Source of the DNA: Branchiostoma floridae
Lineage: Eukaryota > Chordata > Leptocardii > Amphioxiformes > Branchiostomatidae
NCBI RefSeq assembly: GCF_000003815.2
Contig: NC_049991.1
Coordinates: forward strand, 13,369,438-13,433,437
Length of the DNA stretch: 64,000 bases
Direction of reading: 5' to 3'
The notes beneath the pieces were generated by a model. The model did no database searches and was not told the DNA's origin. It saw only the letters and a list, made by a program, of their open reading frames with translations. Positions 36,201-51,200 of the stretch are shown piece after piece. Numbering within the stretch: the first letter of the stretch is position 1; every line of letters begins with the position of its first letter. Both the position numbers and the translations under genes were made by a program.

Positions 36201-39200
36201 GTACCTTTAATACATACTTTCCAATGAGATTATAATTATCATTTGTATAACAAGTACGCCAATTTAAGCTCTGCCTCTAACAGCCAACATCCACATGTCA
36301 TGTCTTACCACAAGTTAGGCAATGAATACCGGTAGCACTAGTTCAGCCTCCTCAAGATTTGCTCTAGTACCCATTACCTGAGTGTAGGTAATTTTGATGA
36401 GAAAAGACTACCTTACTCCATACATGTACTGGTACGACATGTATATAAATGTCAAGCATTGCCTTTGAATTCAGTAAATTGGAGTACAAATGTATGTCTT
36501 TAATTTTTCTAAAACATCCAAAAGTGGTATAATGCCAGATTTGTAAATTACAAAATAGCTGCTATTTTTTGGGATGGGTAGGTCTTAAAAACCAACATTT
36601 GAAAATGGAATTGTTAGAATTAATCATCAAACCAAAAGTACAACATGTTTAACTACAATTGCATCATCTACTGCAGTCTTTGATTCTACAACATCACGAC
36701 ACATAAGTTTGTTTCAAGAACAGTTTTTTTTTTAAAAGAGAATGTTCCTTATGGCACAAGCTCAGCATGCTGACAGGTCACATGAAGAAACTAAAACTAT
36801 ATATTAAGCAACAGAAGTTCTAGACAGTGAAAGGTCTTTATGTTATTATTAGTATGATTATGCAAAAGAAATGCCAAACAAAAGGCAAGACTCTGCTTTC
36901 TACAGAAAAAGGGGCACACGTTTTCATGGCTCGTCATCTGCCGGGGCAAGATCCTGGTCATCTCTTACAATGCCATTTCATGTGATTTGGTGAATAATTA
37001 TTGCCAAACTCGTTTTCTATTGTAATTCTGCAAGATGTGTTGAAGGCAGAGAAGGACCAGGTTCCTTGCCAGCAGACTGCCATTACCTGTGGCAATGCTT
37101 TCATGACTGTCTCGAGAAGAAATCTGATGCCTTTGGCCATCTTCAGAAGCTTCAAGACTGCAAAGCAGAAGCAAGACATGGCAGAGGAAGCCAAGTAAGA
37201 TATAATCCTTGGTCAGGGTCAGTACTGTGCTTCTGTTGCTTGCACATTTGATGATGACAACAGCCACGATCTCAATGTCACCCCATAAAATGTTTCATAT
37301 ATGATATACCTGGTGAAATTGTCAGTTTTTAGATGCTCGGTTTTTGACCAAAAGATTTTGTGCTGCTCATTTTATGGTGTGCATGAATCAACTGGCTGTC
37401 ACCACATGCACAATGAACCCTGAAGCGTGGGGTTGAAACAAGCTGATGAGTACTGGAGTTAACAGCTCCATCAGCTTATTTCCGTGGCAGTGCAAACACC
37501 GCCTGCCTACCTGAGGCAGAGCCTTCATAACTGTTTCCAGGAGAGACCTGATCCCTTTGGCCATCTTCAACAGTTTTAGGACTGTGGAGAGACAGAGAAA
37601 GCCCTTGTGTGTTAGAGCACCACCCGGCACCATTTGTGAGGAGGGGAAAGATCACAGGGAAAGGAGACGAAAGATACTTGAGAAAGAAAAACATAATTTT
37701 ATGAAAGAAACACAACAGGTGGAAAGATGTGTGCAGCTGCATTGTTTTAATATTAATATAGAAATTTGAGACTTAAAGATTTTATTAAGTATAGTATATT
37801 ACATATTGTGGGAGATGTTAAAACATTCATTTAAAGAAATGAAAAGATCATATTTGATATGTCAATGTTCTGAAAAGCAAAAGCAATGCCAAATCAAATT
37901 TTGTGTTGACATCTCAATGACAGTATGTCAAACACAGTTAGACAAGAAATGATATAAAATGTAAGTAAAGAGCAAATGCCTGAAGCATCTCATGGCCATT
38001 GCTTTATACAAAAAGTGAATATGGAGTAAATTAAAATTGTTTGTCCAGTTAGGGATGGATCAAAATCAATTCAGCGAGGTGGGAGGACACAGGGATAGAG
38101 AGAGGTAAGAGTGAAAATGTAGATAGTTAGTTTTCTAACATGCTCCAAGGCCTCGGAGACAATAGTTTTGAGGTGCAGTGCTGAAAGACATAAGAGTTGT
38201 ATAAAGTGCAACCAGCTGTGTAGACAGGTCAGAAACATAATCATGCTCCATAAGTGTCATATCAAGCAAATATCATACAGTCATGTACATTGTCAGCTCA
38301 TCTCCAATCACTATTAGTACATGTACAGAGCATATAGAAAGATTGTGACAGCCATTCATCGCCAGGATGCACATTCAAATACATAGCACAAATGCAAACC
38401 ATCATCTTTTCAAATTTTACAGAGCATTTTAAACAATGGCACTTAGATATGCCGAGTATTGATGCATACAAACAGCTCATATGATATAGAGTCAAGAAGC
38501 CAACAGATGCAGGCACCATTCTGACACAATTGGAAATTACTCATTACAAGTTTGACCATGCGACTGTAGCAAAACAGGGGCTATGAAGTACCATCTTCCC
38601 TTGGTAGAGCTAGTTCCAGAGTGATCTGTAACAGCCCTGACAAGGAAGTGTGGTGCTCTATAGCCCATCAGTCAGAAGCAGTGCCATTACAAGGCCATGC
38701 AGGTCCAGCACGTGAACACGAGTACTAACCTCTGGCTATCCTGAGCACTCTCATGATCCTGATGATAGTGGGGTTGATGGGGAGGAAGGTGGCATCCATC
38801 TCCTCCAGCACAATCCCCACAATGGACAGGATCACAATCAACATGTCCAGCTGGTTCCATCTGGGGTGGGAATGGAAGTGGAAAATGTTTATATCTTACT
38901 CTAGCCAATTGCTATTGAAAAGGAAGACAAACACTCTGTACAGTACAGTGCTCTTAAATTTGATGGAGAGATTTCCCCTGTTCTTTTTCTGACCAGTCCT
39001 ATGGACTGTGAGCCTTTTCAGTATTTTTTAAGTCAGGTGAAAAACAGTAGACTATAAGTCACGATTCAAACCTTGACAATGGATCTAAAAGCAAAGTTGC
39101 TAAAAAAAATAAAATGTGTTTTAGAGTTAGTATATGATGAAAGACTTTAGAAAGTAATTATAAGCTTTTTTGTGATCTTTTTTATCTGTATCAGTTGTAA

Positions 39201-42200
39201 ACAAAAGTATACAATTCAGCCATTACAATTGGCTGCTATGTGTTTGGTACAATGAATGAATGAATTATAAACCTTTTAGTATCATTTATAAGAACATCAA
39301 ACTGCACTATTTATACAATTACATAGTTCAGATACCTCTCTTTTATGTATCTGACAAAGCCAAGGCCTGTGATCTTCAGAGCTGCTTCAAGGATGAAGAT
39401 GGCAGTGAAGACATAGTTTATGTACTGCAGCACTCTGAACAGCTCCTGTGAAAAAAAATACAAGGGCTTGTTAACCTTCTTAAATTTGTGTTTTAAGATT
39501 TTAAAAAAACAAGATGTACCCATTGTTACAGACTTCAGAACTTTCATCCACCAGCTTCTATACCTGTCATGATTGTAACATTAATCATTCAGCTGCAGCA
39601 TGACACTAATACACCTAAAGATGTATCCGTAGTGGTAGGCAGTAAAAATTAAAGTAAAATGTTTTGTATACCTAGCTGGCTTGGCAACGTCAACACTACA
39701 TCATTAGACATTAAGCACAAGATCACCTCTTTCATCCACCAGCTTCTACACCTGTATATCATGATTGTAACATTAGTTATTTAGCTTCAGCATGACACTA
39801 ATACACCTGTGATAAGTAGTGGTAGGTAATAAATATTCAAGTAAACCTAGCTGGCTTGGCAGAGTCAACACTGTGCATCATTAGACAATAGACATTAAAC
39901 ACAAGATCACCTCTTTCATGTCGTGGTGTTCTATCGCCATGGAGATGACATTCACCCCAATGATGGCGGCAATGCACAGGTCGAAGTATTTATTTGTGAT
40001 CAGGTCATACACGAGCCTCCTCGGCTTGGAGTATCTCATGTAGAAAAGCTCATCGTCCGAGTCTGGGAGGGAAAAAGGACGGCCGTTACATGAAACAGGT
40101 GGAAGACTGAATGAAGAGCGGAATCTAAGATAGTGAAGCCATTTTCTAATTTTTGCATAATCATGCACAAGTGGTACTAATCAGCCGTCAAATTTAGATT
40201 TAGGGCAAAAATGGGGGAAAAATCATCTATCACTGTTCCATTTAATCACTCTTTTGTTCCATGTTAATGTTCTCTCTCAGCTGATTATGCAGTAATCTAT
40301 GAAATTTGAAGTAGTCCTTAGCAGGGAGAAAGTTAGAATGGACAAGATGTCTTACCAGCAACTTGAAATAAATTCAATAAGGGCAAAGTGGATGTAACAT
40401 CCATTATAGTTAACGTTATACAATAAGCCAAATAAGCAATTGTGGTGTTGACTACAATTACATACACAACAATAATCTGTATGTCAATTTGGAAAATATA
40501 CTTTTTCCATTTTGTCTCTTCTGATATGTTTGGCAACACTACATGTAGAAGCCATTTACAAATTGTTTTAATCAATGGTATTGTGCCATGGAAAACTCAT
40601 GTCTGAGGAGTTTTATACAGAGCTTTTGATCTTGACAAAACAGAAATGGCCATAGCAGAGTTCCTAAGCCAACATGGAACATGTCATTCAAACGCCACTG
40701 CTTTACTGCAATCATTTCCACTTTTACAGACTGAGTAGAAATGGAGTAGAAAAAGGACATTACACTGTTTTTATGTGAGCAGTTTTTGAGATGATTGAAC
40801 AGGGTCAAAGCAGTGTTCATGTAGCGTGGTAAGTTTCAATAGCCGAAGGCTAATAATGATTTGAAGGTCTTTCAGCACCATGGAAGAAAAAAATTTTTTT
40901 GAATGAGAACCCTGTGACAAAATTCGCCACAGCTACTGCTAGTATTTGCAATTAACTTCAGTTGCAGTCAATGTGCCATTTTTACTAAGTCATTAATACA
41001 ATCTTGTAGTTCATTTTGTCTCAAACACACAGAGACAAGCTAGCTATGAGGTAACACATAACAGAATGACTAAAGTCAGTACACAAGGATGGGTTTCTAA
41101 TGTGACACTGTGTAGCTAAGAATGTTATCTATCAGCTAAAGAACTAGCCAGTCTACAGCTAAGTTATAGACAGTACTATGATTGCCCAGGATAAGGTAGA
41201 AGACACCAAAAGGAAGAGGCAGTGCTATGCCACTAGCTAATCTACCTGCATTTTTTCAAAACATTTCTAGGAACTGACAAAGTAATCAATAATCAATATA
41301 AACTGGGAAAAATAAAAATATAGTTTAGCAACCTTGTTCATACCTTGGTTGATGTGATAAAAATATGTTAATAATTCTGTATTTAACAAAAGCTGTCAAG
41401 AATTAGTTGCATCTAACATCTACTGTCAAAAAAGAGCATATAATGCAAATGTGACAGCTAAGAGGAAGTTTGAGATTTATGAACAAAAAGTGAAGGCGAC
41501 AATGACATCTGACAACACCGAACAACAAGACAACACTACATGTATGTAGCCTGGGTACCATCCGGATAGTAGTTAGCTCCTATGTTCGCTTCTGCTATCT
41601 GCCTGGAGACGTGCGCATTCAAACCTTTTGGTGGTGACTCCAGTTGATGAGCAAATCAAGGAATGGGTTCTAGATCACTCGTTTGATGACAACAGTCCGG
41701 CGCCCGCATGCGCAAGGGGACGGAGGGCTTTTCCGGTGTTGGAACGCCTGTTTGAACGAGCGCTTGAACCCATTCCATAATTCGCTCATGTGTAGGGACC
41801 AATCAGCGTCTGCGTCCAAAATTTGGACGATTCCAGATGTTAAGATGGTCTGCGTTCACAGACGGAAAAACAGAGAAGCGACTATATATAGTGTATAATG
41901 AATGTCAGAGCAAACTACTTTCCGGATGGTACCCAGGCTAATATGTATGTGCACCACGATGACAACACGTTAGTAGTCACAGGTGGACAGCAAATTAGGT
42001 GGTATTGAAAAAGTTTGTTAGCACCGAGCAGTGAGATGTATCCATCTTGAAACACAGAATCAGATAATCCAATGAGCACATTTAGGGTTTTGTTAATCTG
42101 TTACTTACGGCAGGCCAAGAGCATTACAATTTCCCTGGTTCTAGACAAGCATTCCCCTCTAAGATCATAGTAGGAAGCTATAACATGCAAAGAAGAGAGA

Positions 42201-45200
42201 AGTATCCCATGATTAGCACACATGCAGAAATTGCATGTTAATCTGTTGAAGAAATAGCAGCTAACATCAAGTTGAGCTGCAGTTCATCTTCCATGAGATA
42301 GATGGGGTTGCTGACTGATCAAAGAGTACGACAATTGAAACCTGGCTAATACAATGCTGAAATGAAGAAAATGATGAAACATAAATCAATTTTGGGTTAT
42401 ACAATTTTTGACTTGCAAGACATGCACACATTATGCTTATAGATTGCCAAAAGATCCAGTACTCTACCAGAAAACTTGATGTTTCCCATCTGTTCATGAT
42501 CACCCATTCATGATCATGGTTGCTAAATAACATTGAAATGCTTTGGCTTATCTCAGCAGTAACAATGTAATTGTGTTCAACAAGCCCAGAGGACAAATAA
42601 CACATTGTGACTGATATTTCACCAGATTCTACTAAAGCAAAAACGTTCAGACTTTTATTGTGGACTTTCACCTTCACAGATACAGTTTTATCTTTGCACC
42701 ATAAACTAAAACTTAATAGGCAGATCCATGGAAGACACATGAGGGGTTATGCATAATGAGGATAAAATCTAGAAAGAGAGAAAGCAGGTTATCACCATCA
42801 CCCTAGAGAAAAGGGTAAAGGGGGTAAAATAAGAAATATTAGTATCATAGTGCCAGATGTCATTGCAGCCAACACTTTAAGTATCGGCCATGTGCAAGGG
42901 TGTCAGGATAATTTGGGTTCATGATCAGTTGCCTGTTTTCTTTGCAAAATATAGTAACAAAAATATAAACAGAAAAGTAACAAAAATGTAAATTAAAGCA
43001 AATGTGCAGACTTGAGATGGGCAAGAGATACATTTGTATGAGGCAGTGCGTCTTCAACAGTACTGTCATTTGAAAGTAAACCAAGATTCAAACTTTCCTT
43101 TCACAACCAAAAAGAAATACGATACCTAAAAATAATATTTGACTAAAATCAATACTTGTGGCACCAAGTTCAATTTTGTGATGAAAAATTGGGTTGCCAA
43201 TTTGAAAAAAGCCTTGGCAATAGAGTTAGTACTAAATTTCTGATGTCTGAGACAACCTTTCCAGGGTTTTTCCTTTTTCCCTGCTTGCTTTGGGAGTTTT
43301 GTTCCCTCTGTCTCCTCAGGTACAGGTGGAAGACCTGTTGTATAGCCAGGGGAGAAAATAAGCAACTCAGTTGACACTTAGGAAACATTTTGATTGACAC
43401 ATGTCGACACAGACATTGTGAAGACAATGGAATTGACAATACACAGCATTGAATGTAATTTTGAATAGACATGAGTGGGAAAAGGCAGGTAATGGTACAT
43501 GTATGAAAGCACAATGGACAGCCCAAGTGATGAATGTCATGTTTGATCAATAACATAGAGAAAATTATTCAAGCATCAGCAATACATACATGAGAGCAAA
43601 ATATTATAATGAGAAATGCAAACCGAGTCAAGTCAGTCAAGAGACCTGGACTTACTTATTCAGAAAATTTAATATTTCTGTCTGATTGATCAAAATGATA
43701 ACTCTGACTTGATCAACTATCAAACTGCATCAAAGACAATGCAATGAAGATGCAATAAACAGTTTTCCATATATGGTTATTCCATCCCACTGCCTGTCCG
43801 TACCAGCCTCTCTGCGCAGCCTCCGCTCCATTTTCTTCCTCCTCCTCTCCTCCTGTGCCAGGCGCTCTTCCCTCTCCGCATCCTCGCGGCACTTGTGGAA
43901 GTTCTCCACCACCACGCCCACAAACATGTTCAACACAAAGAAGCCAACCAGCAAGAGGAAGGAGATGAAGAAGATGATCATCCACTCATTGTAGTTCTCT
44001 ATAGGCTGCAATGACGAATGGATATTGATTAACATTAGATCTTATTGTCAACATATCTGTCTCTCCATTCTATCACCAGCTACCATCTTTCAAATGGGTA
44101 ATACATATTTGTTAGGAAACTGTTTCAATGGGTTTACCTATCCCTAATTACTTATCCTGTCTTAATAAAGATTATGGACTTTTATGTTCTTTCAAACTAG
44201 GTGACTCAGAAGTATTTTAATCAAATCAATTTTACACAAGAATATAGCTTTGCATGCACTGTTTATGTTGCTTGTCAATCAAATACATGTGCATGTCATG
44301 TGCTGAAGCTTCATTTCAAACATGAATGTTAACTACAAGTGAACAGTCCTGACCTGTACATCTATATCCACAGCATCCAGGCCGTTGTACATGATGTCCA
44401 CCCAGCCGTCCTTGGATGCCAGCACAAACAGGGCCATTAATGCCTAGTGAGGAGAAGAGCACAACACAAACATGTATCAGCTACAAACTTAATTTATGAA
44501 ACTGCAAAAGATTTGGGGAGGACTTAATAGTTTGACCAGGCTTCTTTCATTAGGTGTGGCTTACATCTAGATATTGTAATAGATTCTTTTTTAATGGTAT
44601 TTGTTGTTTTCCCATTAAGCCTCTATTACAGTTTGATTTGTTGCTTTACCAGTTTAATGTATATACTACCGGTAAGCATTTAAAATTTTGTCTGCTTTTT
44701 CAGGCACATACTTGAAATATCAAAAATATAATAAACTCGGCACAAAAAGTTTGGAATATCAACTTTGGCTGATCATATTTCCGTTGTTTCTGCATCAATT
44801 TCAATGTGTTATATATCAAANNNNNNNNNNNNNNNNNNNNNNNNNNNNNNNNNNNNNNNNNNNNNNNNNNNNNNNNNNNNNNNNNNNNNNNNNNNNNNNN
44901 NNNNNNNNNNNNNNNNNNNNGTGGGACCAAATGCAATTCGGCGAGTGTGAGACTATACAACGTGACTGCGGGAGAGCGAGGTCTATTGCAGACTGTGTTC
45001 ATGAACAGGCGGTGCATTCTTGCAGAATGTTATTCGGCCTCATATCTGAGCGGTATGACATTTCGACTGAATGGAGAATGGTGCCCTGTATCTCACAGCA
45101 TTAAGGTTGACTTGTCTGTGATGATACTGAACCTTGTTTTTCCCGTGGCGGCCATACATACACCACACCAAGCGCTACGCGCTGTTACGCCCTATCCGTA

Positions 45201-48200
45201 CGACTGTCAGCGTGGCATTCTCCTTGCCGCCTCCACACCTCGATTCGGTCATTCAACAGCCAAAAAGGCACATATACTCTTATCAAATGTTAAAGATAAA
45301 CTTGGATGTTACGTGAAAAAAGGACAGATTGAATCCTTGACACCGCACCCATACCAGCAGGATGATACAGAGTTGAACACAAAAATTGAAATTTGGGCAC
45401 TTTTTTTTCGTGACCCACTGACGTGAGTAGCCCTGGTGCTCGTTCCACGAATTTATAATCATAAGGAGTTTGATACCGTGTGAAAGGAAATCACACACGC
45501 TTTCTTTTGATATATAACACATTAAAATTGATGCAGAAAAAACGGAAATATGATCAGCCAAAGTTTATATTCCAAACTTTTTGTGCCGAGTTTAGAATAG
45601 ATTTATGGTCAAAACCTATTCCAAACGGAAGAAAATGAGTCCTAACAAAAATAACAGAAATGCACTAACCTGTCCAAGGTTGTCAAAGTTGTACTTCTGG
45701 TTGACCCATTTCCGTTTGGTATCCTTCAGGCAGTCTGTCTTGTTTTTCACCCCGTACAGATCAGGGCCTTCACAGTGGAAGAACTTCCCCTTGAAAAGCT
45801 GGACAAGAACAAAGCAGAGTACACCAAATGTAAGTATCCCCAGATTCAACACTTTTAGTCATTATGGTACTTTGTACATTGTTGAAAAGTTAGAAGTACT
45901 TTATATAGCTTTCGTTCACAACGTTGGCACTCACTCCAAGGACAAACGATAATGACTAATGGCCATCTCTTTGGCAGAAATTTGAGAGTAATTGAGGACA
46001 CCGGGGCTCCAGAGTATTATGTTCAGACAGCTAACTATCCAATTTGTCTTCTCCCTGAAGAGCAAAGGATTTAATGCTCTTATATTGTAGACTGGCTGAT
46101 GTCACATTTTCTTAGTAGACGTTATTTTTGAGATGGGATTGAAGTGATGTGACTGGGAGTGTGACAAACAGTTGGATGATAAGCAGTTCTCTGAGGACTG
46201 ATCAATCATCAGAACTCAAATCTATTCTCATGATGCTGGACCTGTTCACACATGTTGGGTATTCTGTATGCCTTGTTAGGACATCACCATTATCACAAGG
46301 GAAAATTGGAGGATGTCAAAATGAAACTCCATTCAGTCTTGTTGCCTAATTGACAAAACTTTTCCTCACTTGAAATTGGAAGAATGCTTACAGTCTTGGG
46401 GCTTTCAAACTCATTTTGCACAATCAACTCAAGTTTGAAACTCCATAAATTAGTCTTGTAGCAATATAGTATCAATTGACAAACTCTTCCTTACTTAAAT
46501 TTGGAAGAATGCTACTGTCCTTAGAGGCTTTTAAAATAATTTTGCACATATAAAAAGTGTACAATCATATATAGGGAAACATTGTCACACTGTACATTAA
46601 CCCTAGGTTGCTAGGCTATCATGAGACCAGTGTGAAGGAGGGGTGCTAACCTGTACACCGAGTATCCCAAAGATGACAAAGAATGTACAGCAGATAAGAA
46701 CGATATTCCCAATGGGCTTTAGGGAAGACAGGAGCGTCTGGACAACCAGCTTCAGGCCTGGAGCTCGGCTGATCACTCTGTAGGAAATATAACGGTTATT
46801 AACAACAATGCTACCCATTTGATAAAAAGTTATTAGCACCTTATATCATCAACTTTGTTTTCATTAGTTATATATTGATTTATTGACAGATTGGTAACAG
46901 AAGCACTAAAACAGCATTGCCGCCAAATGACAGTATTGAAAGACGTGCTCAATTTCAGAATTCTAGACAATTTTGAAAACTTAGAATAAAATCCACAAGT
47001 AAGAGCAAGCTTGTAAAATGCTAGATCTTCATTCAAAATATGAAACTTTCCAAAATAAGAGACACATTTGCCCAAACTAAATATTAACATTAACATTAAC
47101 AATATTTACAACTAACAGTAAAGCAAGCTTGTCACACCATTTTTTTACTGTAAATGATAGTGATTCACTAAATGTATGTCTACAGTCAATATACAAATTA
47201 TTGTAGTCACCTGAGGGGTCGAAGAGTTCGAAGCAGGCGGAAGACTCTTAGGATGCCGAAGATTTTTGGACTGCTATTGGACGACAGCATGATGACAGTG
47301 TCCGCCAATGATATGGCCACCAGGAAGCCATCAATGACGTTCCATCCACTCTTTAGGTATGCTCCTTCACCAAACACAAATCCTAAGGCAAGGACCTACC
47401 AGAAATTTTAAAGAAAGATTTCAGTTGAAATAGTATTAGGCATAGAATTATCATTTCACCAAAAGAGAGCTTAATTATATGTTTGTTATCATTGTTATTT
47501 GGGATGTATGCTAGCGGAACTAAAAAAGCACATGAAACATCTAGTATTTTTGTACAGTATCCATAAAGAATTTTCCAGGCTCCAGCTCCAATAAGCAATT
47601 CAGGCAAAGATATTACTAGCTTTTTTGTTGTATAAAACATCAGTGTAAGTAGTATCCTTTCCAAAAGATTTAAAGATGCAAGATTTGCACAAAAGTATTC
47701 ATCATCATGATATAGCAGTTCTCTGAATCTGATACTGATATCATTTGATTGATTTATTTGGACATTCTAGACATCTGATTGGCTGTATGCCCAACAATGG
47801 ACAATCGTCTGTTGTCGCGTTTGAAGAATATTCCCAACATTCTGTGAATAGTTTTTCAAATAACCATAAACATTGTCAGGTAAAAACTATAATTTTGGTT
47901 GTGAGAGAGAAGTTGAATAACCATCATTGTTGTCTGAAATGAATATTTCAATGTTCAACTTAATTTTTGTACTGAACAAAAAATTTGCTGCATGATGACA
48001 GTTACTGAAGCAACTAGTAGATAGATTTGTGAATAATCCCCAACAAAAGACAGCTGATGCTGTCTGAAATATCTGACTGTTCATAAATTTATCCAGTTGC
48101 TGGAATAACCGTTATCATGTTTATCTTACTACCTTGGGGAACATGACAAATTCCTTTATTTATGACAAATTTCTGACCACCAGGCTTACTCACCTTAACT

Positions 48201-51200
48201 GACATCTCCAAAGTAAAGATGACTGTGAAGACGTAGTTGGCGATTGTCAGAAACATTCTTTCCTGGAAGGGAATAAAAGATAATGGTAATGTAGTGCCAA
48301 AACCTCTGAGGGAAGACAGCATGCAAAGGTCGTACAATCACTCATAAATAAATCCCAGTCATCTGTCAAAATATAATGGCTTTTCAATAATTTGACTGCA
48401 GGGAAAATTATCCAACTATGTTGCAATTCCTAATTGTCAGTAGGTTCAAATCTTATCAGTTGAAAGCTTTAATCCCAGAGCTGAAAACTATAAAACTGAA
48501 CCTATTCCCCTTGTTGAATCCAATCAAACTTTTATGGTCCTTCAGGCCTGACCACTTAATGTAAAAGTTTCTTTGACTTAAATCTCTTCAAGACTGTCAG
48601 ACAAAACAAATAAAGTAAACTATCCAAAATCAGATTGTTTGATTGGTCAGTTGACAGGGCTCGAAATACGACCTGCATATGCAGGTTAGTGCAGTTAAAA
48701 TTGGAGCTGTGCAGGTATTTCTGGTGTCTACCTGCACCTACTGTGCACTGGTCCATATACTGGGTTTTATACATAAATGTCCTATGATGTAGGTATATAT
48801 AGATTGTTATTAGCTGCATTGACTGTTATTGCCTATAAAGTATTTAGAAAAATAGCAATGGTTCCTGAACAATTTTAGTATGATCCATACTTCCTAAATT
48901 CAGAGCGGTGCATGTGAAATTTGTCCGGTGCAGGAAATTTTCAATATTACCTGCACCAAAAAGTATTTTGAGCCCTGATTGATAGTTAAATAATGTACGT
49001 AAAACAAACTGAATCAAAAGCTCCTGTCAAGGACCTCACATTACACTGTCACCTCCTTGGTACTGAAAACATGGCTGCTGTTCTAAAGTTACATCGGCTG
49101 CAAAATACTCTCTTCTACATAGATTGAAATAAAAAAAACATATCGTACTGCATAGATTGAAATTCGAAAAATATTATACTGACCAGAGCTGATCAAAAGG
49201 ACACAGAAATGTTTTTAAGTGGCCTGAATTTTTTTTCATAAAGAACTGTTTCTCCTGAACGAACAAATTCCACCAAAATGTCAGCTGCAGAATGGTAAAT
49301 GGCTTATCGATTCTAATTTTGTATTGGTATGTGTGTCCTAGAAATAAGGTAAAACTCCAAGTTTTTCTCATGGAAAATTAAATGCATCTACCTTACAGTA
49401 ATATACAGTTTTAGATGAAACTTGTGCATGCAAATCTCTGCTTAGCAATTTAAGTATAATAATGCTATATATCATAGTATCCTTACTCCTTCAAACCTTC
49501 ACCAACCCATTATACAGTAATACAATGTATTCCTCCCATTACGAATGAGAACTGCTCCTACATCAAACCTTTTATCTATGGTCCTCTAAATGAAGTAATA
49601 ACAGGGCACACTCTCTTGAGACATTCTAATCTGGTGTGATCAAAGTATCATAGGCTGAGTGGGCGAGGATATCATGTTCAAAGACTAAGGTTGACTTCAT
49701 TTGCCTAAGTGCTTTTCAAAGTGCAGTTAGAGAAAAGGACATTAAGACAAAGATAATTCTCTACTGTTAAAAAACATGATTGATGTATTGAAAAATTTTG
49801 CCTCTTAAAGTATATGGATAAAGATTAAGATACGCTGAATGGATTTTCCTTCAAAGTCTTGTCTATAGGAGCCAAGTTCCATTCATTTCTGTGCAATCCT
49901 GCTATCCCATACATACAATGTATATATGGCTGTAAGGCAACACAAATGGCTAGCTTTAGCAAATCTGAAGGGAGCTGTAGATCACTGGGAAAGCCAAGAT
50001 GGAGTATCAGTACCTGCATCTATCTTACTGAAAGGCCTACCAAAGGCAGTCAGACTCAGAGACGCAATCTCATGGGTAACAAAGTAACAAAGGCACCATC
50101 CGCCTACACATCTTAGTAAATTGGACATCCAATCCAAAACAGCTGCTGAAAGGTAATTTAAGGATATGGTGCAGCAGATATGAATGTAAAGCTGGCTGCA
50201 AATGTAGATCATTTCTGTCATAACAACAATATTTGATTCAGTCTACCTGTCTTGGCTACATTGCAATATTTGATATTGCAACTTTTTTGTTGTAAGTGAC
50301 AGCTCCATAGGTTCATTGTCTAAAGACTATTAAGTCAGAAAAATGCTAGTTGCTAAGCTCTTTTGTCAAAGTAGTTCAGACATACCTTCTTATGAATGTT
50401 TATTAACAACATTGATACAGTACTTTAAAACCCCTGAATAGATGACCTCTCAAATCTTCAATAAAATTGTTATTTGCCAAAAGAACTACACTTCCAAGAA
50501 GTCCAATAAAGTTCTGCTCATGTTGCAGCAAAAATTCCCTTTTCTTTCTTAGACACAAAACTATATGTGTGCATACAACTGCCACAGGTGATAGAAGTAT
50601 GTTAGAACAAAGTTCCGGGGTGTCCTAAGCTCCCCTCACACCCAATGGGATCAAGCCAACAACACACATCCATTACATGTGACAGACAAGTTTGTCTCCT
50701 AAGCTACTTCAAAGCATTGTTATAGCCTGATGGATAACCACACACTGAATAGGATAGCAGCATCTGATAGGATCTCACAGATTCATATTATGGGGGAGGA
50801 CACTGGACATACTTCTCCCAGATAACTAGTTTGCAGTGTTTGTACAAGAGGCATAAGTCATGATCAACAGCTCAAAAACTTCATCTACTATCTCCCAGAG
50901 TAGGCATATGTCTATTTCATGAGATTATGGTACAGCTTTGATCATGGAAACAGTTCCCGGTGGATGTTGATGGTGGAGGCCCTATCTATGACTGTAACAG
51001 ACAAACTACAGTGTCCAAAAAGACAGCTTCTCTATCAACAAAAAAACTTTTAAGGAAGCATTAAAAGAAGTACAAGTCTGAAGATATAGAGAAACCACCT
51101 GGATGTCTTATTTCATTGCAGTGTTTTATCCCGTCCCTTTGATGTTCGTCAGGTGGAGAACAAAACAAAGTATAGTTGACCATATCTATCCCTCTGAATC

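Noticed and set aside
42110..42159. 50-nt segment with a strong GTAAGT donor in the III-IV linker intron
   Set aside because: It has an in-frame TAA in the required phase and its length would break the frame.
44806..45426. 206-codon open frame running through the N gap
   Set aside because: Half is ambiguous sequence and the rest shows no recognisable domain; it lies inside a transposon remnant.
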